Part shown: positions 9,727 to 18,858 of the stretch, piece after piece | How the letters are laid out: each line of letters starts with the position of its first letter | Numbering within the stretch: position 1 is the first letter of the stretch | Assembly (NCBI GenBank): GCA_902727915.1 | Contig: CACVAU010000085.1 | Coordinates: forward strand, 1-64,000 | Reading direction: 5' to 3' | Source of the DNA: an uncultured Sulfurovum sp. | GTDB lineage: Bacteria > Campylobacterota > Campylobacteria > Campylobacterales > Sulfurovaceae | DNA: 64,000 nt | Position numbers and translations under genes: made by a program | Notes under the pieces: model-generated | What the model saw: the letters and a program-made list of their open reading frames with translations, nothing else | What the model was told of the DNA's origin: nothing | Database searches by the model: none

Positions 9727-10404
9727 GTGAAGATATTAAAAAATTTGAATATACTGTATGTTGAAGATGAAGAAGCAATTATTGAAAAATATACTTATTT
9801 TTTAGAAGAGAGTTGTAAAAAAGTTTTCATTGCTAGAGATGGGGAAGAAGCTTATGATATTTATAAAGAAAATAAAATTCATCTTATTATCATGGACTTA
9901 CTTATTCCTAAAATGAGTGGTATTGTATTGGCAAAAAAAATTCGTGAAGAAAATGATACAGTGCCAATGATTGCTTTAACAGCACATTCAGATAGAGAAA
10001 TACTTTTAGATATTGTTGATTTAAATTTTTCATCATATCTTATTAAGCCTGTTTTACGTTCAGACCTTATGGGTGCTTTACAGAAAGTATCTCAAAAAGT
10101 GGATGGAGGAAGATCTATTCCTTTACCTTGTGATTGTTCATGGGATACAAAAAGTAAAACGTTGTTTTACAATGATGAATCCATTTTTTTAACACGAAGA
10201 GAGTTGAAACTTTTTGAACTTTTAGTTGATAAGGGTGGTACACCTTGTTCCGATGATGAGATATTCTTTTATGTATGGGGTGACGAATTTGATAAGGTGA
10301 TTACCAATTCATCTATTAGAACACTTATTAAAAACCTACGTAAGAAAATACCGAGTGAATTAATTAAAAATCAATATGGTGTGGGCTACAAAATTAACTT
10401 TTAA
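9727..10404 (+). CDS. OmpR-family response regulator (orphan)
   Basis: An N-terminal receiver of about 120 residues shows the acidic pair in YVEDEE, phospho-acceptor Asp in IIMDLLIP, the conserved Thr in ALTAHS and Lys in IKPVL. The C-terminal winged helix (about residues 140-225) has LTRRELKLFELLVDKGG, SSIRTLIKNLRKKIP and YGVGYKI, typical of Trans_reg_C. GTG at 9727 is the start: AAAGGAGGG ends about 6 bases upstream, and the nearby ATG at 9723 is in another frame with an early stop. No histidine kinase adjoins it, so its partner is elsewhere or it is a branched-pathway regulator. Two Cys (CDC) lie in the linker. Confidence 0.88.
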   Translation: MKILKNLNILYVEDEEAIIEKYTYFLEESCKKVFIARDGEEAYDIYKENKIHLIIMDLLIPKMSGIVLAKKIREENDTVPMIALTAHSDREILLDIVDLNFSSYLIKPVLRSDLMGALQKVSQKVDGGRSIPLPCDCSWDTKSKTLFYNDESIFLTRRELKLFELLVDKGGTPCSDDEIFFYVWGDEFDKVITNSSIRTLIKNLRKKIPSELIKNQYGVGYKINF

Positions 10405-10408
10405 TATT

Positions 10409-11242
10409 TTAGCTTAAAATACTTTTTTCTAAGTATTTTGCCACAGCATCTTCATCATTACTCTCTTGTAAAACAATGGTTGCTGCACGTTTTACAATAT
10501 CCAATGCATTATTCACAGCAATGGCTGTTCCAGCCAATTTAAACATACCTAAATCGTTAATACTATCTCCAAATACTGTTGTTTCTTTGGCTTCAACATT
10601 CAAGTATTCATGGACTTTATCTAAGGCATGTGCTTTATCACTTAGAGGGTGAAGTATGGTTAAAAAATAGCATTTCATATAATTTTCTGGTGAAAGTTTG
10701 ACTTCTATAGTATTGCCAAAAACTTTTGTAAGATGTAAGGCAAGTGGTCGTAATAAACTCTCTTCTCCCATATAGACTAGTTTTAAAGTTTTTTGAGAAC
10801 CTTGAATGTTTTGCTTGTGGGTAATGCGTTTATCATTGGTATAGTGATTTTCAATTAGAAATTTTTGATACGTATTTAAGATAGGAGGAATATCAAAGCT
10901 TTCCTCAAGAGTTTTCTCATTACGTAAAGCAATGACATAAGGATAAATACCAAAAGTATTAGATTCTTGAATCACAGCATTGGATATTTCTTGATTAAGG
11001 GTATTGAGTGTAATGATTTTTTTATCTTTTGTGACTACCATGGCACCATCTAAGAGAATAAGGGGTTGTTTTAGTGTTAAGCCTTGTAAAAAATCAGTGG
11101 TTTTAGAAAAGCTTCTAGCTGTGGCTATTGAGAGCATGGCATCATTAGCTTTCTTATTCCAAATTTCTTTAGAGAATTGACTGACAGATTGTGTACTGTG
11201 TAAAAAAGTATGGTCTAAATCGGTAATAAAAAGTTTTTGCAT
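10409..11242 (-). CDS. Cof-type HAD-IIB phosphatase
   Basis: Haloacid dehalogenase superfamily hydrolase. Motif I is FITDLDHTF (nucleophile Asp plus general-acid Asp), the SIATARS segment serves as motif II, a C2-type cap lies between about residues 85 and 200, and motifs III/IV end in TTVFGDSINDLGMF. Typical substrates are sugar or nucleotide phosphates, and none can be assigned here. The longest frame starts with GTG at 11248, but ATG 11242 (QKLFITDLD) fits the family better and has AAAAAGAG 5 bases upstream. It converges on the response-regulator gene with a gap of only 4 bases. Confidence 0.85.
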   Translation of the reverse strand: MQKLFITDLDHTFLHSTQSVSQFSKEIWNKKANDAMLSIATARSFSKTTDFLQGLTLKQPLILLDGAMVVTKDKKIITLNTLNQEISNAVIQESNTFGIYPYVIALRNEKTLEESFDIPPILNTYQKFLIENHYTNDKRITHKQNIQGSQKTLKLVYMGEESLLRPLALHLTKVFGNTIEVKLSPENYMKCYFLTILHPLSDKAHALDKVHEYLNVEAKETTVFGDSINDLGMFKLAGTAIAVNNALDIVKRAATIVLQESNDEDAVAKYLEKSILS

Positions 11243-11294
11243 ATACACTCTTTTTTAAAGAGTATTATAGCTAAGAATTTGCTAAAATTCGACC

Positions 11295-11696
11295 ATGGAA
11301 ATATTGCTACAAATACTCTTCGCTATGATTTTACTAGAACTATTGGAAATTTATTTACACCGAGCCAATACTTTGTCTGCTTTAATAGATAAACTGTTTG
11401 TTTATTATAAACAGTCAGTCTTTCTTTTTTTTCTCGTACATCCAACCATTTATTTTGTTTTAGGTGTATTACTTTATTTTGATGCTTTTAATTTTTATGG
11501 TATTACAATTTTAGTACTTAAGACATTTGATATTTTTTTTAAAATAGAATTGGTTAAACAAAAGTTTTATTTAAAAACGATGGATAGTGAACTTAAAAAA
11601 ATGATGAATATGAAACTCACACTTTCTATGAGATTCTTAGCATTGATACTAAATGTACCATTGTTATATATGGCAATTACTTCTGTTTTTGGCTAA
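11295..11696 (+). CDS. Small membrane protein of unknown function
   Basis: A 133-residue protein with about four hydrophobic helices (IFAMILLELLEIYL, VFLFFLVHPTIYFVLGVLLYF, YGITILVLKTFDIFF, FLALILNVPLLYMAITSVF) separated by a short basic/amphipathic loop with KQKFYLKTMDSELKKMMNMK. No family was recognised. It sits 75 bases ahead of rho in the same direction and may be co-transcribed with it. Confidence 0.6.
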   Translation: MEILLQILFAMILLELLEIYLHRANTLSALIDKLFVYYKQSVFLFFLVHPTIYFVLGVLLYFDAFNFYGITILVLKTFDIFFKIELVKQKFYLKTMDSELKKMMNMKLTLSMRFLALILNVPLLYMAITSVFG

Positions 11697-11771
11697 AATT
11701 AACAATAAGTTGAATATAATAACAGAACTACAAAGACTAGACAAATCCCCAATTAGCTTTCAAGAGGACTC

Positions 11772-13091
11772 ATGAGCGAACAACAACCTAAAAAAAATAA
11801 TAATAAAAAAAGTAATAATCGAACACATGTACCTGTCAAAGGTTATAAAGTAGAAGATTTACAAAAAGAACCAATTGAAAATTTAGTTGCTATTGCGTTA
11901 AAAGAGAGAGTTGAAAACCCAAATGAATATAAAAGAAAAGATCTTATTTTTGAAATTTTAAAATCACAAGTTTCTCAAGGTGGATTTATTTTATTTACAG
12001 GTATTCTTGAGGTCATGAATGATGGTTATGGTTTTCTACGCTCCGAAGATGGTAATTTTGCAAACTCTCAAAATGATACCTATGTAAGTGGCACACAAAT
12101 TAAACGTTTTGCACTTAGAAATGGTGACATTGTAACAGGTCAAGTGAGACAACCTAAAGATCAAGAAAAATATTATGCCTTACTTAAGATTGAAGCCATT
12201 AACTATTTGCCACCAGAAGAGTCTAAAAAGAGACCTTTATTTGATAATTTAACACCCCTTTATGCCAGTGAACAACTTCAATTAGAATATAATCCAATGA
12301 AACTTACAGGTCGGGTACTAGATCTTTTCTCTCCCATAGGTAAAGGGCAAAGAGCATTGGTTGTGGCTCCTCCAAGAACGGGTAAGACAGAATTACTTAA
12401 AGAGTTGGCGCATGGAATTACCCATAATAACCCAGATGCATCACTTATGGTACTACTTGTGGATGAGCGACCAGAAGAAGTAACAGACATGCAACGTTCT
12501 GTTAAAGGAGAAGTGTACTCTTCGACTTTTGATTTACCTGCTCAAAATCATGTTAGAACAGCTGAGATGGTAATTGAGAAAGCCAAAAGACGTGTTGAAT
12601 CTGGAAAAGATGTTATTATTTTATTAGATTCAATTACCAGACTTGCACGTGCCTATAATACGGTAACACCAAGTTCAGGTAAAGTACTTTCTGGTGGGGT
12701 AGATGCAAATGCATTACACAAACCAAAGCGCTTCTTTGGTGCTGCTCGAAATATTGAAGAAGGTGGTTCATTGACGATTATTGCTACAGCACTAATTGAC
12801 ACAGGAAGTAGAATGGATGAAGTTATTTTTGAAGAATTTAAAGGTACTGGTAACTCAGAAGTTGTATTAAATCGTTATGTATCTGAAAGACGTATTTATC
12901 CAGCCATTGATGTAACTAAGTCAGGGACAAGAAAAGAAGAATTAATGGTCAATGCTGAAGATCTTCAAAAAGTATGGGCGATTAGAAATGCGATGCAAAA
13001 TATGGAAGATGTTGAAGGTTTAAAGTTTCTTTTTTCTAAAATGAATAAGACTAAGAATAATGCTGAATTCTTAGCCATGATGAATGAATAG
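11772..13091 (+). CDS. rho: Transcription termination factor Rho
   Basis: Hexameric RNA helicase that ends transcription at unstructured, untranslated RNA. After a polar, Asn/Lys-rich N-terminal tail (about 20 residues) comes the Rho-N helical part ([19 protein letters not shown]), then the RNA-binding cold-shock-like domain ([15 protein letters not shown]), Walker [13 protein letters not shown] near residue 200, Walker [17 protein letters not shown], and the Q/R-loop region [21 protein letters not shown]. The 439-aa length is complete. AGAGGA lies 6 bases before the ATG. murI follows 16 bases downstream in the same direction. Confidence 0.97.
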   Translation: MSEQQPKKNNNKKSNNRTHVPVKGYKVEDLQKEPIENLVAIALKERVENPNEYKRKDLIFEILKSQVSQGGFILFTGILEVMNDGYGFLRSEDGNFANSQNDTYVSGTQIKRFALRNGDIVTGQVRQPKDQEKYYALLKIEAINYLPPEESKKRPLFDNLTPLYASEQLQLEYNPMKLTGRVLDLFSPIGKGQRALVVAPPRTGKTELLKELAHGITHNNPDASLMVLLVDERPEEVTDMQRSVKGEVYSSTFDLPAQNHVRTAEMVIEKAKRRVESGKDVIILLDSITRLARAYNTVTPSSGKVLSGGVDANALHKPKRFFGAARNIEEGGSLTIIATALIDTGSRMDEVIFEEFKGTGNSEVVLNRYVSERRIYPAIDVTKSGTRKEELMVNAEDLQKVWAIRNAMQNMEDVEGLKFLFSKMNKTKNNAEFLAMMNE

Positions 13092-13107
13092 CCTATTGTA
13101 ATATATT

Positions 13108-13845
13108 ATGAAAATAGGCGTTTTTGACTCAGGAGCAGGGGGTCTAAGCGTTGTTAAGTCCTTACTCTCTCATAATCTCTTTGAAGAGATTATTTATTAT
13201 GGAGATACAGCACGTGTTCCCTATGGTCCAAAAGACCAAAATACCATTATTCGTTATTCCCTAGAAGCATTAGAATTTTTTAATAACTTTGATATTGATT
13301 TATTGATTACAGCTTGTAATACAGTATCGGCTTATGCTTTACCTGAGATGAATGCCCAAAGTACTTATCCTGTTTTGGGTGTTATTGAACCAGGAGTGTT
13401 GGCACTTGAAAATAAGAAGTTAGCTAAAGATGAACATGTTTTAATTATGGCAACACGTGCAACCATTACATCAAAACGTTATGAATTAGCACTTAAAAAG
13501 CTTGGACATACGAATATGACTTCTTTACAAACAGGACTTTTTGTACCCTTGGTTGAAGAGGGTATTTTTGAGGGAAAACTTTTGGAGGCAACCATAGAAC
13601 ATTATTTTGCTGAAATTGATAATCCTAAAGCCATTATTTTAGGTTGTACGCATTTCCCTCTAATTGGTGAGAAGTTAAAAAGTTATTTTGCGAATGAACC
13701 TATTTTGATTCATTCAGGTGAAGCGATTGTTCAATATTTAGAGGCACATTATGATTTATCTCAAAATAATGTTGAGACTAGATTAAAAATTTTTGCTTCA
13801 GATAATGTGGCTGGTTTACGTAAAATAGCTAAAATTTGGCTATAA
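13108..13845 (+). CDS. murI: Glutamate racemase
   Basis: Makes D-glutamate for peptidoglycan by cofactor-independent two-base racemisation. Both catalytic cysteines are in place: TACNTVSAYALP near residue 70 and ILGCTHFPLI near residue 178. The N-terminal substrate loop FDSGAGGLSVV and YYGDTARVPYG are also present. The 245-aa length is slightly short but normal for this phylum. It follows rho closely and its last bases overlap the convergent trpS by 6. Confidence 0.95.
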   Translation: MKIGVFDSGAGGLSVVKSLLSHNLFEEIIYYGDTARVPYGPKDQNTIIRYSLEALEFFNNFDIDLLITACNTVSAYALPEMNAQSTYPVLGVIEPGVLALENKKLAKDEHVLIMATRATITSKRYELALKKLGHTNMTSLQTGLFVPLVEEGIFEGKLLEATIEHYFAEIDNPKAIILGCTHFPLIGEKLKSYFANEPILIHSGEAIVQYLEAHYDLSQNNVETRLKIFASDNVAGLRKIAKIWL

Positions 13846-14805
13846 CATGCCGACCAAGTCACGAACTTTTTCCATTTTATTATCAGCAATGATGCGCATT
13901 TTTTTAGCCCCATCACTTAAGATGTCTTTAACGATGTCAGGATTTTTTAAGTAGGCTTCACGTTTTTCTCTGGCTGGAGCAAACTCTGTCCATATGAGTT
14001 CTTTAAGATATTTTTTAAAGTGACCATAACCTTCTTCTCCATGGGCATAACGACTTTGTAAGTTTTGTTGTTGCTCTTGATTTAAAAAAAGAGAAGCAAG
14101 GTTATAGATATGACAACCTTCATATTCTAATGCTTGACCTAAGGGGGTAGAAGATGAGAGAATTTTATTACAACGTTTTTGTAATTTTTTTTCAGTTTCC
14201 ATAAATATATCAATGGCATTGTCATAAGATTTAGACATCTTTTGTCCATCTATTCCTGGAATGGTTGCTACGTTATCATTGACTACATGTTCTGGTAGTG
14301 TAAAAGTTTCTCCATATTCATTGTTAAATTTAGTTGCTATATCTCGTGTCATTTCAACATGTTGAATTTGATCTTTACCCACAGGAACTTTTTCTGTATC
14401 GAGCAATAAAATATCAGCAGCCATTAATACAGGATAAGAAAATAGAGCATGGTTAGCTGTAATCCCTTTTGCAACTTTATCCTTATAGGAATGTGCCCTT
14501 TCAAGTAATCCCATAGAAGTAAATTTAGAGAGTATCCAATAAAGTTCAAGCACCTGTGGTACATCACTTTGAACCCAAAAAGTTGTTTTTTCAGGATTAA
14601 TACCCAAAGATAAATAATCAACAGCTGCATCAAATGTTAATTCTTTAAGTAAATTGGCATTTTTTGAGGTTGTTAAAGAGTGGTAATTGGCAATAAATGT
14701 AAAAAGCTCTTCTTTTTCTTGAAGTTCAATCATTGGTTTCATTGCGCCAAAATAATTACCTATATGAAGCTTTCCTGAAGCTTGAATTCCTGTTAGTACA
14801 CGCAT
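13840..14805 (-). CDS. trpS: Tryptophanyl-tRNA synthetase
   Basis: Class Ic aminoacyl-tRNA synthetase that charges tRNA-Trp. The HIGH-type motif reads KLHIGNY (residues 12-18) and the second signature is KMSKS near residue 189, on a Rossmann fold. MAADILLLDTEKVPVGKDQ is the usual dimer/active-site stretch. The 321-aa length is complete. The start codon is preceded by AAGGA. It is convergent with murI. Confidence 0.96.
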   Translation of the reverse strand: MRVLTGIQASGKLHIGNYFGAMKPMIELQEKEELFTFIANYHSLTTSKNANLLKELTFDAAVDYLSLGINPEKTTFWVQSDVPQVLELYWILSKFTSMGLLERAHSYKDKVAKGITANHALFSYPVLMAADILLLDTEKVPVGKDQIQHVEMTRDIATKFNNEYGETFTLPEHVVNDNVATIPGIDGQKMSKSYDNAIDIFMETEKKLQKRCNKILSSSTPLGQALEYEGCHIYNLASLFLNQEQQQNLQSRYAHGEEGYGHFKKYLKELIWTEFAPAREKREAYLKNPDIVKDILSDGAKKMRIIADNKMEKVRDLVGML

Positions 14806-14925
14806 GGTTATCCTTAAAAATTATGATGTAAGTATATCAAAAATATTGAATTAATATATTTATATTATCTTTGATTAAAATTATAATTTTTATATTTTAT
14901 AATGTTTTATAGTATTTTATTGTAT

Positions 14926-14931
14926 TATAAT
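14926..14931 (+). promoter_or_regulatory. Candidate -10 box for the YfiR-like gene
   Basis: TATAAT 22 bases before the preferred ATG at 14953, with AAGGA between. The surrounding 60 bases are almost pure A/T, which weakens the call. Confidence 0.3.
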
Positions 14932-14952
14932 AACAACAATAAGGATAAGATT

Positions 14953-15375
14953 ATGAAAAAAATAATACTACTTTTAACCATTACCCCTATAATCGCGTTC
15001 GCTAACCTAAATATTGAAAAGGTCACAAGTACTTTATCACATATTACAGGTAAAAAAACATTAAGCTTTTTTAGTAGTAGCAGTAATTTTGCCACCAATG
15101 GCAAATTAAAATTTACATCATTAGCCAAGGCAGATATTATACTTTTTCCAAAGAAAAAATATAATTCAAAAATGATAATTGTTGACTCCTATAAGAAGTT
15201 AAAATTGAATAAAAATAGTATAGGTGCTGTGTATTTAAAAAAAGGCAGAACACAAATTATTTTTGTACAAGAACGTTTAGATTCTAATGGATTAATATTA
15301 AATCCTAAATTTAAAAAGCATATTTTACATGAATGGCAATTGAATCCACAAAAACTCATAGATGGCTTAAAATAG
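14953..15375 (+). CDS. Small periplasmic protein, YfiR-like candidate
   Basis: A 140-residue protein with a cleavable Sec signal (MKKIILLLTITPIIAFA). The longest frame begins at 14902, but ATG 14953 has AAGGATAAG in front and puts the signal peptide at the N-terminus. After cleavage, the pattern (a hydrophobic strand KADIILFP, IIVDSY, then IGAVYLKKGRTQIIFVQERL and a C-terminal LNPKFKKHIL helix) resembles the order of elements in YfiR/DUF4154 proteins, periplasmic repressors of YfiN-type diguanylate cyclases. The family assignment is tentative. It is supported by a membrane GGDEF-EAL protein 111 bases downstream on the same strand. The lone-Cys pattern of Pseudomonas YfiR is not present. Confidence 0.55.
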   Translation: MKKIILLLTITPIIAFANLNIEKVTSTLSHITGKKTLSFFSSSSNFATNGKLKFTSLAKADIILFPKKKYNSKMIIVDSYKKLKLNKNSIGAVYLKKGRTQIIFVQERLDSNGLILNPKFKKHILHEWQLNPQKLIDGLK

Positions 15376-15486
15376 TGCTTTATGGTGTTTTTTCACGCAG
15401 AAAAGAATAAAATTAAAAATTAATGTTCACAATTAGGCACATTTTTATGATAGAATGCTTCTATATTAAAGGAAATAGGAAAAATT

Positions 15487-17367
15487 GTGCTAAGTAAAAT
15501 TAACTTTTTTAACAATAACAGAATTTATTTTTATGTCATTTTTGCTTATACCATACTTTTTTATTTACTTTTAAGTACGTATAAAAATATTGTTCCATTT
15601 GAAGATAAGGTCAAGCATATTCTTTTAAATCAAGCAATTAGTATGGTAGATGATACCTCTTCAAATCTTTTGGAGAGTATTATTGATCATAATGTAAGTT
15701 TTGTACATTCAAACTATAGTGATGAAAAATTACGAACAAAAAATGAAGAGTTACTGTCAATCATGAACAGTACGGACATTAATTCGTTGTTTGTTCTTCA
15801 TCCCATCAAAGGAAAATATTTCTTTTTATTAGACACAGCAGAAGAAGACTCTTCTGCCCTTAATGAAATGTTTGTTCCTGAAAATACCAAAATCTTTTTA
15901 GAAGCAATTAAAGAGAAAAAAAATAAGATATTCATTCAAAAAGAACTAGAAACTGTTTCATTTACCTTACTTAAACCAATTATTCAAAAAGAGAGTGTGG
16001 TTGCTTTATTGGTTATCGATTATACAGAGAACCGTTTAACAGCATTATTAAATCTTTCAGCTGATATTTTGAGTTATTTATTAATCTTATTGTTAACACT
16101 TATTTTTGTTTTTTTATTTTACCTCATATACACACATTATGGCAAGTATAAAATTTATCGTAATCCTGAAACCAATACTTTTAATCGTGTTTATATGGTT
16201 GATAATTATGAAAAAATTAATTTTAAAAAATACTATGTGGCTTTAGTAGACATAGACTTTTTTAAAAGGGTTAATAATAGACATGGTCAAAAAAATGGTG
16301 ATAAGGTTATTATTTCTGTGATTAAAATAATTACTAGACATTTGGAGAAGCATGATCAATTTATTCAGTATTCTGGTGAAGAATTTTTGCTCTTATTAGA
16401 TAAAGAGAGTAGAAATGAAAAAGAATTAAGAAAATTATTGACTTTTATTAAAGAGGACGTGTATAGAACAGTTTTTGAAATTGATGATGATAAATTTAGT
16501 TTGACTATTTCTATGGGTGTTTTACTCAATACAGGCATTGAAAAATCACTTCAAGAAGTGATTCATAAAGCTGATACTGCCTTGTATGAGTCTAAACATA
16601 GTGGTCGTAATATGGTAAGTTATTTTGACATATCTCAACCTAAAAGGTTGTATCGTGAAAAATTAAAAGAGATGATTGAGTCTGATAAACTGGTTTGTTA
16701 TTATCAACCTATTAGGGATTTAGAAACAAAAGAACTTCATCATTATGAAGCACTATTAAGAATTGAAGATGGTGATAATATTATTTTTCCTGATAAAATA
16801 TTACCTGATTTAGAAGATTCGTATCTTTATACAAACTTGACAAAAAGAGTGATTGAATACAATGTTAATAAGTTAAGAACAGATCCTAAAATGATTATCT
16901 CTGTTAATCTTTCTGCTGATGATTTAGTAAACGATGCAATTTTATCAATTTTAGCACAGAACTCTGACTTGGCTGATCGACTGTTAATTGAAATTTTGGA
17001 AAATAAAAGTATTGATTATAAACGTGTTGAACTTTCAATTCAAAAATTAAAACTTTTTGGTTATAAAATTTGTATTGATGATTTTGGTTCGGGATATTCA
17101 AACTTGAACCATCTGTTAAAGCTCTCTATTGATTATTTAAAAATTGATGGAAGTATTATTAAAGAAATTCATCATGATAAACGTGCTTATAGTATTGTTA
17201 AAACTTTTGCAACTTTTTGTAAACAAAATAACATTGAAGTGATTGCAGAATTTATTGACAAACAAGATGTTGTTGATATTTTAAAAAGTTTTGGTGTAAA
17301 GTATGGGCAAGGGTGGTACTTCTCTAAAGCTGAACGCTATGAGAGCTTGGATAAAGATCATAAGTAA
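15487..17367 (+). CDS. Membrane-bound GGDEF-EAL protein (c-di-GMP turnover)
   Basis: The N-terminus has one membrane helix (about residues 10-30), a ~160-residue periplasmic sensor region, a second helix (about 195-215), then a GGDEF and an EAL domain. The GGDEF signature is SGEEF (about 296) and the DIDFFKRVNNRHGQKNGD substrate loop is intact. The inhibitory RxxD site reads EKHD, so product inhibition is probably lost. The EAL domain keeps EALLR (about 421), NLS, ILE, DDFGSGYSN (about 531), LKIDG, IAE and GQG, so phosphodiesterase activity is expected. Start is GTG, 6 bases after TAGGA. The periplasmic protein encoded just upstream may regulate it. It converges on der. Confidence 0.9.
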   Translation: MLSKINFFNNNRIYFYVIFAYTILFYLLLSTYKNIVPFEDKVKHILLNQAISMVDDTSSNLLESIIDHNVSFVHSNYSDEKLRTKNEELLSIMNSTDINSLFVLHPIKGKYFFLLDTAEEDSSALNEMFVPENTKIFLEAIKEKKNKIFIQKELETVSFTLLKPIIQKESVVALLVIDYTENRLTALLNLSADILSYLLILLLTLIFVFLFYLIYTHYGKYKIYRNPETNTFNRVYMVDNYEKINFKKYYVALVDIDFFKRVNNRHGQKNGDKVIISVIKIITRHLEKHDQFIQYSGEEFLLLLDKESRNEKELRKLLTFIKEDVYRTVFEIDDDKFSLTISMGVLLNTGIEKSLQEVIHKADTALYESKHSGRNMVSYFDISQPKRLYREKLKEMIESDKLVCYYQPIRDLETKELHHYEALLRIEDGDNIIFPDKILPDLEDSYLYTNLTKRVIEYNVNKLRTDPKMIISVNLSADDLVNDAILSILAQNSDLADRLLIEILENKSIDYKRVELSIQKLKLFGYKICIDDFGSGYSNLNHLLKLSIDYLKIDGSIIKEIHHDKRAYSIVKTFATFCKQNNIEVIAEFIDKQDVVDILKSFGVKYGQGWYFSKAERYESLDKDHK

Positions 17368-17382
17368 TGATTTACTTATGAT
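17357..17382. terminator. Stem-loop between convergent genes
   Basis: A perfect 11-bp inverted repeat (ATCATAAGTAA / TTACTTATGAT) with a 4-base TGAT loop covers the stop codon of the GGDEF-EAL gene and abuts the stop codon of der. Its position between convergent genes suggests a bidirectional terminator. There is no strong T-run on either side, and the stem is AT-rich. Confidence 0.4.
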
Positions 17383-18792
17383 TTAATCATCATCAATACG
17401 CTGTCCACGTTTACGTCCATTAAGATCTAGGGGTACACCCACAAAATCAAATTTTTCTCTAAATATATTTGATAAATAACGCTTGTAAGAAAAGTGAAGT
17501 CCATCAGGTCTATTGGTAATAATAGCAATTTTGGGTGGTTTTGTCTCATATTGGGTTGCGAATTTAATGCTGACTACTCCACCATTAACAGTTGGTGGAT
17601 GATGTCGTGCAATAGCATATTTTAGAACTTCATTCAGTGTTGAGGTTGGAATTCGCTGTTTGTAACGTTCATAAATGGCTATGATTTCATCTAAAATTTT
17701 GTGAACACGTAGACCAGTTTTAGCTGATATGGTGATTAGGGGTGCATAATGTAAAAATTTTAGTTGGTCACGAATATCTTCAACAGCTTTGGTATAGGTC
17801 GCTTCATCATCTTTATGTATGTCCCATTTATTGAGTACAATCATACAGCCTAGTTTATATTTTTCAATAAGATTAGCAATTCGTTCATCCAGTTCTAAAA
17901 CCCCTGTTGTTGCATCAATAATAAGTAGGGCTATATCAGCTTCTTCCAACATCTCTTCTGTCCGTCCAAAGGCGTATTTTTCAATGCCTAGGATTTTACT
18001 ACGTTTTCTAATTCCTGCTGTATCAACAAAAGTAATTTTACGCTCTTGGTATTCAAGTGTTTCATCCACAGGATCGATGGTTGTACCAGCAACTGATGAG
18101 ACTACAACACGTTCTTCATTTAAAAAAGCATTAAGAAGAGAACTCTTACCTGTGTTAACACGACCGATGATGGCTACTTTAATGTCTTGATCTGTTTCAT
18201 CAATGTCATCAACTTGAACCATATTCACAATGTCTTCAAAGGAGAGTTCATTCTCTTCTTCACGTTGTAGAGTTTCATCTGTTTCATTACGTTCTGGAAT
18301 ATACGTTTCAAGCCAAGCATAAAAATCATTCATGTATCGGTTATGACTGACAGACATAGGAAATGTTCTGTCAGCACCAAATTCTAAAAAGTCCCAATAT
18401 CGAATGGATTCATCTTTATCATTGTCTATTTTATTAACAATTAATGCAATGGGTTTATTAAGATTTTGAAGTTGATAAAAAAGTTCTCTATCTTCTTCTT
18501 GAGGGATGTTTTTACCATCAACCAAATAGAGGATGATATCAGCTTCATCGGCAGCACGGAGTGAAAGTTTTTTAACTGTCGCAAACATTTCTGTGCTATC
18601 ATCAATACCACCTGTGTCAATGACTTCAAAGTCACGGTTTCCTGAAATGGTTACCATACGTTTTTTAACATCACGGGTTGTACCTACAATATCTGAAGTA
18701 ATCGCATCTCTTTGTCGAAGAAGTCGGTTGAATAGGGAGCTTTTTCCTACATTTGGTCGTCCTAAAATGGCAACTTTTTTTAATTTAGTCAT
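17383..18792 (-). CDS. der: Ribosome biogenesis GTPase Der (EngA)
   Basis: Essential double GTPase needed for 50S subunit maturation. The first G domain has GRPNVGKSS (residues 11-19), DTGG and NKID. The second has GRVNTGKSS near residue 208, VDTAGIRKR and NKWD. An acidic linker (NETDETLQREEENELSFEDI) joins them and a KH-like C-terminal domain follows, ending in NGRKRGQRIDDD. The 469-aa length is complete. It lies downstream of the mscS-like gene in the same direction, with a 16-bp palindrome between them. Confidence 0.96.
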   Translation of the reverse strand: MTKLKKVAILGRPNVGKSSLFNRLLRQRDAITSDIVGTTRDVKKRMVTISGNRDFEVIDTGGIDDSTEMFATVKKLSLRAADEADIILYLVDGKNIPQEEDRELFYQLQNLNKPIALIVNKIDNDKDESIRYWDFLEFGADRTFPMSVSHNRYMNDFYAWLETYIPERNETDETLQREEENELSFEDIVNMVQVDDIDETDQDIKVAIIGRVNTGKSSLLNAFLNEERVVVSSVAGTTIDPVDETLEYQERKITFVDTAGIRKRSKILGIEKYAFGRTEEMLEEADIALLIIDATTGVLELDERIANLIEKYKLGCMIVLNKWDIHKDDEATYTKAVEDIRDQLKFLHYAPLITISAKTGLRVHKILDEIIAIYERYKQRIPTSTLNEVLKYAIARHHPPTVNGGVVSIKFATQYETKPPKIAIITNRPDGLHFSYKRYLSNIFREKFDFVGVPLDLNGRKRGQRIDDD

Positions 18793-18814
18793 TATGTATT
18801 ATATCTTTCTATAG

Positions 18815-18830
18815 GGTCGGTTAACCGACC
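18815..18830. repeat. Perfect 16-bp palindrome upstream of der
   Basis: GGTCGGTTAACCGACC is a perfect palindrome and is GC-rich against its surroundings. It lies between the stop of the mscS-like gene and the start of der, 23 bases from the der ATG. It could fold as a 6-bp hairpin with a TTAA loop (a terminator or mRNA stabiliser for the upstream gene) or be a dimeric operator. No T-run follows it in the minus direction. Confidence 0.5.
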
Positions 18831-18858
18831 ATTAAATTAGTAGAATTATAGCAGGTTT

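Noticed and set aside
10409..11242. The HAD phosphatase as the missing MupP step of the AnmK-AmgK-MurU pathway
   Set aside because: It has a C2 cap and Cof-type motifs (HAD-IIB), whereas MupP is a HAD-IA enzyme, and it is on the opposite strand. Proximity alone is not enough.
18798..18803. TATAAT on the minus strand just before der as its -10 box
   Set aside because: It is only 6 bases from the start codon, so the transcript would be leaderless. More likely chance in AT-rich DNA.
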